Assembly (NCBI GenBank): GCA_024291935.2
Contig: CM044326.1
Span: 37,571,948-37,635,947, forward strand
Direction: 5' to 3'
Source of the DNA: Okapia johnstoni
Taxonomy: Eukaryota; Chordata; Mammalia; Artiodactyla; Giraffidae
DNA length: 64,000 nucleotides
Shown here: one piece after another, positions 21,468-33,469 of the stretch
Position numbering within the stretch: position 1 is the stretch's first letter
Layout of the letters: every line of letters starts with the position of its first letter
The notes under the pieces: generated by a model
Database searches by the model: none
What the model was told of the DNA's origin: nothing
Seen by the model: only the letters and a program-made list of their open reading frames with translations
Position numbers and translations under genes: made by a program

Positions 21468-22989
21468 CCCCATTCCCGTTCTTAGTACCACCTTTTCTTC
21501 ACATGCCTCTTTTGTCATTTTCTTATCTAACATAAGTCCACAAATTTATCAGCTTTTCGTCTTTACTCAAAACCTTCTTTTACTGACAAAGAAGGAAAAA
21601 TGGACACTGAACTTGGAATGAAGACATCCATGTTCTAAATCCAAGCCTTGTTGCCTTTCTCTTGAGCCTGGCTTTGCCCTTTGGGTAAATGACATCAGAT
21701 TAGATCACACCCCCGAGTCCTTTTCTTACTAGCTTCCTATTACCTTCCTACTTGGAGAAATTCTGCAAAAATAGCTTGCTTATTTCCAGAATTTCTTATC
21801 CAAACTTTTCAATAACTGAATCTTTTCTATCACTTCTTGTTGGCGGGGGGAGAGAAAAACATCTTTCTTGGCAATCGAGAAAATTATCTCGAAGACATCC
21901 CTAATTATTTCTTTGCCCTCCTGTTGGGATGACAACTGTTGGTAGAGAAAACAGACTATTGTATGGATCATATCAAACGATCTGAATTTGCTTATTTCTC
22001 CTTTATAACTTGGAGCAGATTTTACAAGGATCTTTACAAATTGAATTTTTTCCTCTCAAAATGGAGACGTAGTGCTTGCCCTGACCTTCTTCAGAGTAAT
22101 TTTTGGAAGATCTAAGAAAGAGGATGTGTGTCAAAAGAATTTGCCATCCAGAGACACGTATATAACAGTAGCTGTATCTGTTAGGTACCTCGACTATCCA
22201 TCTGTTGGAAGACACACATATGACCATACTGTTCCCTGGATCCCATCACCTCCAGAATGATTAGTTATTTTGTTTCATGTCTTACCCCATCTAACAAGAA
22301 GCCTGTTCCCCAGCCAAGCAGCCATATTATGATCTTGGTTTATGTCATCCTCTTGCAGACGTCAGAGACCTTCATGTTCCTTTCTTTCTGCCTGGAGTAT
22401 CTCTTCTCGTTATTTCCATAGGATTAAATATTTTGTTTCTGTTAGTGGTGTAGCTTGTAAGAAGATTGCCCCCCACCCCACACCTTTTTATTTAAACAAA
22501 GCAACAATGAGAAGACAAGACAGAAGCAGTTGAATTCTCTCGGTCCCTTTCACTAATCTCATTTTTTTTTTTCTCCCCAGCAATAAAAACACTCTTTTTC
22601 AACTTGGCAATTATCAATCCCATGAGTAGTTTTTATAAGTATCTGAATGTGCATGTTGCTATAAAATATATTGTATTGCTAAGCATGTTTTAACAATACA
22701 ACATTTTGTATATTTTAAATAAACAATATGTCTATTATGCTATCATAATATTGTGCTATCTAAAATATTTTTTAGCAATTTTTTTCATTGAATATAAAAC
22801 CAGAATCTCTTACTAAGATCACAGGATCAAAAGGAGTCAAAAGCAATTTTTTTTTCTATGATATATTTGGCAGCAAAGTCTAACTTAACCTGAACCCATT
22901 ATGTGGTAAAATATGACCTGAATTGACATGAGGCTGTTTATGGACTTGATTTATCCTTCTTTAGTGTTTAAAAATATATATTTTTTCTG
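21468..22989. other. Unassigned sequence
   Basis: AT-rich DNA; short frames only. No repeat family or exon recognised with confidence. Confidence 0.4.
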
Positions 22990-23859
22990 TATAAATACTG
23001 ATATTCTTGGTTTTATACTGTTGGCCCAGGTTTGGGAGGGGGGCAGAGTTACTAAAATATAAATACATACCTCTCTGAAGTGAAAAAAAAAAATGAATTC
23101 TGAAACACACCACATCTGGGCCCCCAAGGTTTTAGAAAAGGGATTTGGACGAGTACAGTTTTGAAATCAATCCATGTTGATTCACAAAGCTCTAGTGCAT
23201 TAATTTTAACTGCTTTAACAGCTTGGTAATATTACATTGTATGATATGATTCAACTTATTTATTCAGCCTCTGGTTGATAGACATTTAGGGTATTTCCAA
23301 TTTTGCACAATTTCATACAATGCTGCAATATGATTCTGCTACATGAATCCTTGTGCAATGAAGAAAAATTTTCTAAAAGTGCAAGTGATGATGCACAGGG
23401 TATATGCTTTTCTACTTTTATTAGCTATTGCCAAATTGCTCTCCAAAATGGCTGTTCCAACATAGACATGAGCTGTTAGGGCATGAAAGATTCCTTTGTT
23501 TCACATTCTGGCCAACATTTGAGATCTACGGTCTAGGAAATGATCATATGTGTATTCTCCATACAGGCTCAAAATGAACATTTAGTCTCCAGTTTAGATG
23601 GTACAAGGTTCTGTATGTTTCATTACATCACACTCAGCAATTATGTTATTTAAATATTCTATATCTTTATGATTTTGTTCCTGAGACATCAGTAACTGAG
23701 AGAGGCATATTAATCCCTTCCAATATAATTAGATTTTCCAGTTTTTTATTCCTATTCTGTTATTACTTTTATTTAACATGAGGGTATAAAATTGGATAAT
23801 GTAAATCCAAAAGTACAATATCTTCCTGATGCATTTTTGTTCCCCATAATAATTTTGGG

Positions 23860-24071
23860 TCTTCCCAGGTGGCACTAGTGGTAAAGAACCCACCCGCCAA
23901 GGCAGGATACATAAGAGAGGCTGGCTCAATCCACAGGTTGGGAGGATTCCCTGAAGAGGGAAATGGCAACCCACTCCAGTATTCCTGTCTGGGAAATTCC
24001 ATGGGCAGAGGAGTCTGGTGGGATACAGTCCATGGGGCTACAAACAGTCAGACATGACTGAGCATAAATAC
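23860..24071 (+). mobile_element. Bov-tA SINE with TSD
   Basis: SINE from TCTTCCCAGGTGGCACTAGT to GACTGAGCATAAATAC. Flanks ATAATAATTTTGGG (23846-23859) and ATAATACTTTGGG (24072-24084) form a slightly decayed TSD. Confidence 0.94.
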
Positions 24072-24822
24072 ATAATACTTTGGGACTGCTGCCTTTTTTT
24101 TTATCCTGATATTGAAATAGCTACACAACCTTTCTTTTGGTTAGTTTTTCTCAGTCTTTTGAGATTTCAAATTTTATTGAGTGATTATCTTTCCTTTTCT
24201 CTCTCTTGTACAATCTGACAGTTTATCTTCTTATCTGGCAACTTAAGCCCACTTACATTTATTATGATTACTGATATATTTATATTGTGTCATAGTTTTT
24301 TATTTTATGTTTTCTATTTATTAAGTTTTTTTCCACTTTTATTTTTATTTTCTATTGAATTCATAAAGTGTTTTCTATTCCTTTTTTCGTCCAACAAGCT
24401 ATAAATTAATCATTCTATTATTGTGCTTATATTATCTTTCATCTTTGATTTCTTACACAGTCAAAAATTGAAAAATGTCTTGTCTCACTTCCAGAACAAG
24501 AGAAAAATCCTTTACTTTAAGCAATATTTCATATTTTAATACCTCATTATTTCTGGACATCTGTGTGTGTGAGAGAGAAAGAGAGTGTGTTTCTTTCTGA
24601 TGCACAGCATTCAGTTATTCTTCCAGCAAGTTCTCTTTCTGGTAAATTCTCATTTCTCTTGCAATGTCTTTATTTTACCTCCATACCTGTATGACAGTTT
24701 AGCTGGTTGTAGAATTCCTAGTGGACTCTTCTTTCCTCCAGCAATTTGAAACTGTGATTTGTTCTCTGGTCTGACTCAACTGACTGCTCTTGTAACTGTT
24801 GATTATACAGGCCATAAGAAAT

Positions 24823-25094
24823 AAAGCATGTAAATTATCATATGTGAAACGAATCGCCTGTCCAGGTTCGATGCATGATACAGGGTGCTCGGGGCTGGTG
24901 CAACGGGATGACCCGGAGGGACGGGATGGGGAGGGAGGTGGGAGGGGGGTTCTGGAAGGGGAACACATGTACACCCATGGTGGATTCATGTCAATGTATG
25001 TCAAAACCAATACAATATTGTAAAGTTAAAAAATAGATAAATAAACTAGTTTAAAATTAAAAAAATAAAACATTTATTTTTCTTCAAAAAAAAA
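24823..25094 (+). mobile_element. Ruminant L1 3' end
   Basis: Last ORF2 codons and 3' UTR of a ruminant L1: GAAACGAATCGCCTGTCCAG, a G-rich block near 24905-24955, GGTGGATTCATGTCAATG, and a long A-rich tail. AAGAAAT lies on both sides (24816-24822 and 25095-25101), and the older L1 resumes after it. Under 300 bases, so strongly 5'-truncated. Confidence 0.88.
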
Positions 25095-25327
25095 AAGAAA
25101 TCTGCCCTCCAGTTTACCATTTTTCTTGATCTGATTTTAATCTACTATGTAACTTACCCTTTGAGTTTTAACTTTTACAGTTTTAACTTTTAATGTTGTA
25201 ATTCCATTTGGGTCTTTTAAATTTTCTGTTCTTTTTTTGAGTATCTAGTTCTTTTAAAAAAACTTTATGGTTTTTTTTTTTTTAGCTTTATTAGATTGGT
25301 TTTACTTAATTCTTTGATATCTTATCT

Positions 25328-25545
25328 GTGGCAGTGCTAGTGGTAAAAAACCCATCTGCCAATGCAGGAGACATGAGACACTAGTCCGATTCATGGGTCG
25401 GAAAGATCCCTTGTAGGAGGAATTGGCAACCTACTCCCGTATTCTTGCCTGGAGAACTCACGGGCAGAGGAGCCCGGTGGTCTATATGTCCATGAGGCTG
25501 CTAAAAGTCAGACACAACCGAAGCAACTGAAAACACACATACAAG
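25328..25545 (+). mobile_element. Bov-tA SINE
   Basis: Head GTGCTAGTGGTAAAAAACCC, decayed box B CCGATTCATGGGTCGG, tail AGTCAGACACAACCGAAGCA and a CACACATAC end. More diverged than most copies here. Confidence 0.92.
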
Positions 25546-25629
25546 CACTCACTGTCTTGTGGCAAATAAGCCACTTTTCAATATTACCAAAGTAATTATT
25601 TATTTGCTTGCTCTCACATTACATAGAAT

Positions 25630-25950
25630 AATCAGACCAGTCAATCCTAAAAGAAATCAACCCTGAATATTCATTGGAAGGACTGCTGCTGAACTGAAGC
25701 TCCAATACTTTGGCCACCTGATTTGAAGAACTGACTCACTGGAAAACACCCTGATGCTGGGAAAGATTGAAGGCAGGAGGAGAAGGGGACGACAGAGGGT
25801 GAGATGGTTGGATGGCATCACCGCTTGGATGGATGTGAGTTTGAGTAAACTCAGGGAGTTGGTGATGGACAGGGAGGCCTGGCGTGCTGCAGTCCATGGA
25901 GTCACAAAGAGTCGGACACAACTGAGCGACTGAACTGACCTGGAACTGAA
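25630..25950 (+). mobile_element. BovB LINE 3' end
   Basis: Forward BovB tail starting near AGACCAGTCAATCCTAAAAG and ending in GACTGAACTGACCTGGAACT. Its 5' truncation point coincides closely with those at 6408 and 14786. BovB 5' region sequence follows directly on its right. Confidence 0.9.
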
Positions 25951-25954
25951 CTGA

Positions 25955-26163
25955 GCTTGGCCCCGCCCGTCAGAACAAGATCTGTCAGAGGGCAGACAGA
26001 ATGAAAACCACAATCACAGAAAACTAACCAAACTGATCACATGGACCACAGCCTTGTCTAACTCAATGAAACTATGAGCCGTGCCTTGTAGGGCCACAGA
26101 AAATGGACTGGTCATGGTGGAGAGTTCTGACAACATGTGGTCCACTGGAGAAGGGAATGGCAT
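25955..26163 (+). mobile_element. BovB 5' region fragment with internal deletion
   Basis: Forward BovB 5' text: GCCCCGCCCGTCAGAACAAG, then, after an apparent deletion, CAGAGGGCAGACAGAATGAA and ACCACAGCCTTGTCTAACTC, ending at GAGAAGGGAATGGC. It lies downstream of a BovB 3' end, the reverse of normal order. The 25 bases before it contain an extra CTGAACTGA. Confidence 0.75.
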
Positions 26164-26380
26164 TAAGGAAATAGCATTAATGGCACTAAGGAAAATCCTT
26201 AGTCATTCTGAACTGTTTTTCTTTTACATGTAATTTCCTTTCTTCTTATATGTAATTTCTTTTCCTCTCATACTGCTCCAAAGAGATTTTCCTTTTTTGT
26301 ATGTTTGTGTTTTCAGGGTTTTTTTTTTTTTTTGTAATTTATCTTTAGTTTTCAGCATTTTAAACTACTTTGCTGGAAAT
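26164..26380. other. AT-rich sequence with T-runs
   Basis: Contains a 17-base T-run near 26318-26334 and small repeats of ATGTAATTTC; likely further old L1. Confidence 0.4.
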
Positions 26381-27138
26381 ATTTCAGCTTATATTGATTT
26401 CATTTTGCTGAATTTCCTGAATCTTTCTAGATAGATAGATATAGGAATATTTTAGCCATTATTTCATTTAAAATTTATTTCCATAACTAATTTTTTTTTG
26501 TTGTTTTTCTACCATATCATTGTTAGACCTCTAAAACTTTCTCATGGGTTTCTAAATCTGCTCATTTTTAATTTTTTTCTCTGTCCTTCAGACTGCATAA
26601 TTTCTATTCATCTATCTTCAAGCACACTGATTCTTTCCTATTTCATCTCCATTCTGCTAAGAGGCCTTTCAGTGAGTTTTTATTTATATATTGAGTTTGA
26701 CACTTCTAAAATGTCCATTGTGTTCCTTTTTGATTGTTTCTATTTTTCTGCTCAGAACTTTTACCCTTACATTTGTTTCGAGTATTTGCCTTTATTTCGA
26801 GGATGATTTCATAATAGCTGCTTTAAAGGCTTTGTCTGGCAATTCCAGCATATGGTTGATCTTGAGATTAGAATATAATGATTGCCTCAACTTTATAGAA
26901 TTGTTCAGATTTTTATTTATTTGTGTTTATCAAGTGACTTTTGGATTGAATCCTGGACATTTTAACTATTAATTTGTGAGGTTCTGAGTTCAGTTAAAAC
27001 CCCACAGAGAACATTTATTTTTGTTTCGTTTTAACAGGCAATCACCCTGATTAGACTGACACTGTACTTCTATCTTACCTTTTGTGGTTGATGGCTCTAA
27101 TGTCAGTTACATTTTCAAATTCCTTGCTCTGCTGTTTG

Positions 27139-27141
<3 letters not shown>

Positions 27142-27171
<30 letters not shown>
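27142..27171. repeat. (AT)n microsatellite
   Basis: Thirty bases of alternating AT, directly left of an L1 fragment. Confidence 0.95.
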
Positions 27172-27174
<3 letters not shown>

Positions 27175-27490
27175 ACTTCTTTTTTATCCATTCATCAGTA
27201 GATGGGCATTCAGTTGACTTTCATATCTCAGCTATTGTAAATAATGCTGCAATAAACATAGGGGGTGCGTATTTCTTTTCTAATTAGTGTTTTTTGTATT
27301 CTTCAGATAAATACCCAGGAGTACAATTGCTGGATTGTATCCAGCAGTTCTAATTTTTAATTTTTTGAGGAATCTGCATAATGTTTCCATAGTGGCTGTA
27401 CCAATTTACATTGCTACCAACGGTGCATGAGGGTTCCCTTTTTCACACATCCTCTCTAACACTTGTTATGCATTGTCTCTGCACGTGTAC
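27172..27490 (-). mobile_element. L1 3' region fragment
   Basis: Antisense L1 text in order: TTATCCATTCATCAGTAGAT, AATAATGCTGCAATAAACAT, TACCCAGGAGTACAATTGCT, and TCCATAGTGGCTGTACCAAT. Clearer than the surrounding L1, so probably a later insertion. Confidence 0.85.
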
Positions 27491-28340
27491 CACCCAGAAG
27501 TTACTCTGAAGTTTAGTCTGTGGGTAATTTCAGAGTCTGGTTCCTAAAGCCTTTGTTCAGCTTCTTTGGCTCTGCTCCACCCATGAGAGGTCCAGGAACG
27601 GGTCTGGAGCGTTTGTAGATTCATGCATAGAAATAGGGAACCCTTTCAGACCTCTCCTCTTTGTGCTTTCCTCCACACAACCTTCCAGAGGCCACTTTTT
27701 CCATTCCCTCTGGCGAGAAAGACAGGCTTTTCTCTAGATATTAGCTCTCAAAGACACTGGACTAATTCCATGTCATTAAGACAATCTTAGTGCAAAGTAG
27801 TAAGAGTATTCTCTCAAATGTTCTCTCCAAACAATATTGTCGCAGCAGCCCCTTAACAGAGAGCAGGGTCTTCTCTTGGAATTCTAGATGTCTGTGATGC
27901 TGCAGTGATGGCAGTACAGTTTGCTACTATGGTTACCCTCACAACACGACTGGGAGAGGGAAAAAAAACGTAAAGGGGAAGATGAAACCATCTCATACTC
28001 TCTGAGACGCTCGGGTCTCTGTCCTCCAGCTCGAAACAGAGGGTTTCACTGGAAGCTTTTTTCTGGTCCCCATGCCCACCCTATACTTGATCATTTAACT
28101 CATTCTTGAGTCAAAGCTGGGAGATGCAGGAGGGAAAAAAGAAAACCCTGAAAATATCCCAGTAATGAAAACTTACTCATGTGTCTATTTCTGTTTACAA
28201 CCCCCACACACACACCCCCAGCCATTATTGATTAGTTTCCAGAATATCCAGGTAATTTTATTTTGCATTATGCTCAATTATTTTAGTTGTTATTAGACCA
28301 TAGTTGACTTATTCTATCTTGGCCAGAATTGGATTTAAAT

Positions 28341-28344
<4 letters not shown>
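27491..28344. other. Unassigned sequence, perhaps old L1
   Basis: AGAGTCTGGTTCCTAAAGCC, CTTCTTTGGCTCTGCTCC and CCAGAGGCCACTTTTTCCA may continue the ancient reverse-strand L1 at the left, but I am not sure. No exon recognised. Confidence 0.35.

Positions 28345-28381
<37 letters not shown>
28345..28381. repeat. (AT)n microsatellite
   Basis: About 37 bases of alternating AT. Confidence 0.95.
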
Positions 28382-28382
<1 letters not shown>

Positions 28383-28466
28383 CTTTATAAATTTTTGGTT
28401 TAATTTTACGTTTACATGTCTAACATATTTAAATGGTTCTAAAGTTAAAACTCTAAGATGGGTTTG

Positions 28467-28854
28467 TTGTGGGTTGAACTGCATTCTCTCAAAAATCACA
28501 TGCTGAAGCTTTGACCTCCAGAACTTTGGAGTGTGACTATTTATGGAGATAGGGACTTTAAAAACTAAGTTAAAATGAGATCCTAAGAGTGGTCCCTAAT
28601 CCAATCTGACCAGTGTCCTTAGGGGGATCTTTGGACTCACAGACAGACACCAGGGGTATGCACTTGCAGAGCACAGATCGTGTCAAGAGGCAATAAGCAA
28701 ACAGCCATCTGCAAAGAGAGAAGTCTCAGAAGAAACTCACCCTGCTGACACTTTGATCTTGGACTTCTAGCTCTGCCAGACAATATATTTCTATTGTTTA
28801 AGCCACCCCGTCTGTGGTGCTTGGTTCTGGCAGCCCTAGCAAACTAATACAAGA
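28467..28854 (+). mobile_element. MLT1-type LTR (ERVL-MaLR), solo
   Basis: Near-complete LTR. Start TGTTGTGGGTTGAACTGCAT, body GGAGATAGGGACTTTAAAAA, CCAGTGTCCTTAG, ATTTCTATTGTTTAAGCCAC, end GCAGCCCTAGCAAACTAATA. The ends begin with TG but do not close with CA. No internal sequence, so it is a solo LTR. An AATAAA-type signal is degenerate (AATATATTT). Confidence 0.85.
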
Positions 28855-28856
28855 AG

Positions 28857-29839
28857 GCTGCACTGTATTTATTTATTTCTTTTTCTTTGTCTCCCACTCA
28901 TTCTCCATTTGCTCAGTGTTCGCAATTTTCCTTCCTATGTGCTGTAAACTTTCCACAAAATTCAGTTCTTCTTTATTTGCAACAACCTCTTAAACTTGCT
29001 ATCTTTATGTCTCTCTTTATAAACAAGGAAACTGTTAGAGCTGGTAAGCAGGAGAGCTGGCCCCTGACACAGGGCTACACAACCCAAGTGCCTCCTGTCA
29101 CATTGCATGGCTCAGTTAAACTCACAAATATGAAGAAGGTAAATGGGGAAGCATGAGATTCCCTAGGTTCTCATTTAACTGCAGCTCAAAACCTGAAGCG
29201 TAATGTAAAAAAGTGTCATTTTAATTCACCGATCTGTTTTTTTTGAAAAAAAAAAACTATTGTTCATGCAGTCAGGGCGGTGCAGATCCCTTCCTGAAAA
29301 ATTTTGACAAACTCCAAGCACCATTCAGAAGCATGAAGGGCTCTCAGCGGGACCTTGTTATTCTGAACATTAATACAAAGCCGTTTTGCACAATACAATA
29401 CAACTTGATTTTGTATGGTGCCCCATTCAAGCAGGCACCCCAACGGAAGCTCACGTATCCAGTTTTTAATCATAGTTGAGTGATTTAATTTCAAACACAC
29501 AACCACTTTTGCTTAATGCAACCTGCGTTAGAAAGAAAGGTTCCTTCGTGACAGCCAAGTGAGAGGATGACAAGGGTTTTATGCTGACTCTGACTCAATA
29601 AGCCACCTTTTGCCTCTGATGAGGGGGTGTAAACACCACCTAGGGGAGGGTGAATGATGGGTGGTATGGGAGTTTTCCATTTGCCCCCCTCTAGGAAGTA
29701 CTTATGTGCTAAAATTGCAGTATTGAATAACAACAAAAACGATCAAAAAGGCCTGAATTTTTTTTTCCTTTCCTTGGAAAAAAAAAAAAATCATGTTTAC
29801 CTGCCAGTAATACAAAAGCAGCTTGGTAAAGTGGAGTGA
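28857..29839. other. Unassigned sequence
   Basis: Contains A/T runs near 29239-29256 and 29758-29790. Small frames only. Confidence 0.4.
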
Positions 29840-29970
29840 ACGGTGCATTGAGATTCCTGGTCTTTACTCTAAGTTCTGCCGATTAACTGGCCAACCTCGC
29901 ATCCTTAGGCAAGTCAGTCTTCTCCCGTCATGTCCAGTTTCCATTACCTGGGGAAGCACCCTTCGAAGTA
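29840..29970 (+). mobile_element. Possible MIR fragment
   Basis: TGCATTGAGATTCCTGGTC, CTAAGTTCTGCCGATTAACT and CTTAGGCAAGTCAGTCTTCT follow forward MIR order. Confidence 0.42.
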
Positions 29971-31257
29971 CGCATGTTCTCCGTCCTGTTTCTAAATGCG
30001 GGCTCCTGCTTAGCTCTTTCTTCCTCGTCTTGGTGTCTGAGCACTTCGGAGAGCTCACTGATCCATAACCACTTAGGTTACAGGTGCTCAAGGAGAAGCT
30101 CCCATTGGAATAGATTTCTGAGCTAAAGATAATGTTTTTGGATGAGTTGAGATGAGTCCATACAACTGGGTGGAAGGATACAATTAACAGTCACAGCTGA
30201 AACTGATACCAGAAATTAAGAATGGAAGCTTTTTTTTGGTTTTTTCACCCTGATAGTCTATTTTTATGTATGGGTGAACAACAAAAACTTACTGAATAAC
30301 AACAAGGTACCTTCTTATCAGGGAGATATTTCTGTTGATGAATCACGCAGACAGGAAGTGGTAGAGCCAGCATTTGGCCTTAGTTGGTCTTGCTCTAGCA
30401 TAAGCCTGTTTAGCTAGGATCCTATTTCACCTCACAATTGAAGGCAGAACCTTTCTAACTTCAGATCTGCTTCCTTGGCCGTCCCTAGAACCATGAAGTT
30501 CCTTTCATGACTCTACATCACAGGAATGGAGAAGCAGCAGACCTCCTGTTAAATAATATTCCCCAAGGCCGCTAGGGCAATTATCCTCAGACATGGTAAA
30601 TACACAAGCATGGTGTCTGCAGTGTGGTCTACCGAATTCAGAGAACAATCATTTTTATTCATCCTATGCGGCATCCATGACTTCTGTTGGCTGTCTACTT
30701 GGCCTTCCATTTCCTTGCAACCCTGATCCTCTCCATTATACTAGACTAAGATACCAGGTAACCTCTCTGATGAGCCTGTTTCCTTAAGTGAAGCTGATTC
30801 TCAATTGCCCTAATTAAGAGATAAAAGGGAGATGAAGACTCTCCAGAGCCTTTCAGTACCATCACTCTTGTCTACCCCTCACCCAGTCCCAGGCTGTACC
30901 TGTTGGCTCAAGTCCTGGCCTAGATCTTGACCCTTGGGTTAAGCAACCCCTTCTGGCTCCAAGGCCATACATGTTGGTTCTTTTTTCACAGTCTTTGATC
31001 CTTTAGACTGTCTATGCCTTTGGCTCAATCTTAATTCTGGCTTATTTAGCTTGTTTTTGCCAAATACCTTACATCCCCAGCCAAACTCAGAACCCAACCC
31101 CAGCCACTGACCTATTTCACTCTGCCTCTGATCCCTAGAGATGGGGCTTCTTAGATCATATTTCTCTACTGTCATTCTAATAATCTTCCAAGAATTAATC
31201 CTTAATCTTTGACAGGAGGAATTTAAGAACATTGAGATAATAGGCTGCCTTTTGGGA
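29971..31257. other. Unassigned sequence with a weak MIR remnant
   Basis: 30330-30420 (GACAGGAAGTGGTAGAGCCA) may be a reversed MIR core. The rest holds nothing I recognise; frames are below 100 codons. Confidence 0.4.
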
Positions 31258-31995
31258 ACTGCGTGGCTTTTCCCAGCACCAACAATGTTTCAATTCTCCA
31301 ACACCAGCTGCACGTCCAACAACTCAATCCTGTTCTGACACTACCTACATTAATGCTGGTCCTGCAAGTTGAGGGCTCAGTTCCACAGGACTGTCCTCAC
31401 TTCAGGCGCTCACTGCAAGTCACACTCCACACCCACACAAGGCATTCCCCAGGCAACTCACACTTCTAGCTGGCCAACTACAAATTTGGAAGTTTCCATA
31501 ATTCCCTGGTCAGTTTCAATAATTCACTAGAACAATTCATGGAGCTCAAGATAGCACCCACTATTACTGGTTTATTACAAAGGCTACAACTCAAGAACAG
31601 TCAAATAGAAGAGATGAACAGGACATAGGGAGTGGATGCAGTGTAGGGTATACCACCCTCCCAGAACATCCATGTGTTCACCAACCCGGAAGCTCCTCAG
31701 CGTCATCCTTTAGGGGTTTTTATGGAGATTTCAATGCATAGGCATAGCTGATTAAATCACTGGCCATTGGTGATCAATCTCAATCTCCAGCTCCTCTCTT
31801 CTCCCAAGGGAAGTAAAAAAGCAGGACTGAAAATGCCAATTTTCTGATCATGACTTGGTCTTTCTGATGACCAAGTTATTTAGTCCCTTCTCTTCCATGA
31901 GTCATCTTATTAAAATACAAGTAACTCTCTCATTACTTAGGAAGGCTTTAGAAACGTTGAATCAGGAACTGTGGACAAAGACCAGTTTTTTTTTT
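31258..31995 (-). mobile_element. ERVL-type LTR relict, solo
   Basis: Reversed LTR text in order: GGTTTATTACAAAGGCTACA (reversed polyadenylation region), ACTCAAGAACAGTCAAATAG, TCCATGTGTTCACCAACCCG, GGTTTTTATGGAGATTTC, CACTGGCCATTGGTGATC, and GGAACTGTGGACAAAGACCA at the far end. About 740 bases; no coding remnants. Confidence 0.7.
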
Positions 31996-32178
31996 TTCTT
32001 CTTTTAATTACACCACACGAAACTATTAAAATTTGAACTCATGTGCATTCAACCCAGCCAAGATTCCAGAGAGTGATTCATATCGTTGGGCAGAAGACAG
32101 ACCCTTTTTCAGTTTGCAGGACTGCAGGACTGCAGGGCTGCAATAACAGCAAATGGGCTCAGCTGAGGGTCGAGTGTA

Positions 32179-32384
32179 CTTCCCCGGTGGCTCAGCCAGT
32201 AAAGAGTCTGCCTGTAAAGTAGGAGACCAGCGGGTTTGATCCCTGGGTCGGAAAGATCCCCTGGAAAAGGAAATGGCTACCGACTTCAGTATTCTTGCCT
32301 GGAGAATTTCATGGATGGAGGAGCCTGGCAGGCTACAGTTCATAGGGTTGCAACAGGGTCGGACACGACTAAGCGACTTCACTA
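32179..32384 (+). mobile_element. Bov-tA SINE
   Basis: Head CTTCCCCGGTGGCTCAGCCA, box B GGGTTTGATCCCTGGGTCGG, tail GGGTCGGACACGACTAAGCG. Just upstream lies a short GGACTGCA repeat (about 32118-32141). Confidence 0.95.
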
Positions 32385-32483
32385 ATCTCACAGCCTCACC
32401 TAGCACATGGCATGTAACAGGTACACGGGAAATCCTGGTGCCTGACAGTCTCTCTGGGGTCAGCACGATTGCCCTTGACCCTC

Positions 32484-32697
32484 AGTGAAAGTCGCTCAGT
32501 CGTGTCTGACCCTTTGTGACCCCATGAATCGCAGCACACCAGGCCTCCCTATGCATCACCATCTCCTGGACTTTACCCAAACTCATGTCCATCGAGTCGG
32601 TGATGCCATCCAACCACCTCATCCTCTGTCGTCCCCTTCTCCTCCTGCCCCCAATCCTTCCCAGTATCAGGGTCTTTTCCAATGAGTCAACTCTTGG
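32484..32697 (-). mobile_element. BovB LINE 3' end
   Basis: Reversed tail AAGTCGCTCAGTCGTGTCTG running to TCCAATGAGTCAACTCTT. About 214 bases, high identity to the usual BovB tail. Confidence 0.92.
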
Positions 32698-32805
32698 AGG
32701 CATAAGAGTTCCAGTGCTTGGAAAAACACAGAATCATGAGGCCCAGAAGTCCTGTGATTCCTGTTCTTCCCAGATGGTTTTGAAACTATCCAAGAATTGG
32801 ACAGG

Positions 32806-32990
32806 GCTTCCCAAGTGGCACTAGTGGTAAATAATCCGTCTGCCAATGCAAGAGACATAAGAGACCTGGGTTTGATCCCTGAGTAGATAACCTGGAGGAG
32901 GGCACAGCAATCCACTCTGGTATTCTTACCTAAAGTCTATGGAGTCGCAAAGAGTCGGGCACGACTGTAGCTACTGAGCCCACATGCAGC
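32806..32990 (+). mobile_element. Bov-tA SINE, internally deleted
   Basis: Head GGGCTTCCCAAGTGGCACTA, box B GGGTTTGATCCCTGAGTAG, then a shortened body lacking the GGGCTACAGTCC block, and tail AGAGTCGGGCACGACTGTAG. Confidence 0.92.
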
Positions 32991-33322
32991 GACTGCACAA
33001 GTGGCTAATAACCCAGTTTTATTTTCCACACATGTGCCTCCTTATACTAAACCCTCCATGCCTTGAGTAAATAGAGAGGATCTCTTGCTTTTTAGAAATC
33101 AAGACATACTAGCAACACCTTCATGTTTTCTGCGGTTTTTAAGACCTGGTAATGTCAATATATACTTGTGCTACAGAGAGAAGATGAAAGAATCCATGAG
33201 AAAGGAGTGAAATACAAAATAGAAAGAAGTTAATGAACATCTCTTGAAGACCTAGTAATTGCTATTAATTGTGTGGGTGTAATTATCACAGTTAGTTTTT
33301 CACATATATTAGGTTGCTTTGG

Positions 33323-33325
<3 letters not shown>

Positions 33326-33356
<31 letters not shown>
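33326..33356. repeat. (TG)n microsatellite
   Basis: About 30 bases of alternating TG, continuous with the tail of the reversed Bov-tA on its right (its CA tail read from the other strand). Confidence 0.95.
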
Positions 33357-33357
<1 letters not shown>

Positions 33358-33462
33358 ACTCAGTTGTGTCCAACTCTTTGTGATCCCATGGACTGTAGGC
33401 TGCCAGGCTCCTCTGTCCATGGTATTTCCCAGGCAAGAATACCGGAGTGGGTAGCCGTTCCA
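33357..33462 (-). mobile_element. Bov-tA SINE, 3' half
   Basis: Reversed tail CACTCAGTTGTGTCCAACTC to GGAGTGGGTAGCCGTTCC. The tRNA head is missing. It meets a forward Bov-tA head-to-head a few bases on. Confidence 0.93.
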
Positions 33463-33469
33463 TATAGGA

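Larger units (their letters stand above)
22990..27040 (-). mobile_element. Ancient L1 (L1M/HAL1-like), heavily interrupted
   Basis: Antisense L1-like text persists across the interval: AATGCTGCAATATGATTC near 23320, CCAAATTGCTCTCCAAAATG near 23430, and GCTGCTTTAAAGGCTTTGTC near 26817 followed by GAATCCTGGACATTTTAAC. It is interrupted by Bov-tA at 23860 and 25328, an L1 3' end at 24823 and BovB pieces at 25630-26163. The two sides rejoin across the L1 insert. It may be more than one old copy. Confidence 0.5.
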
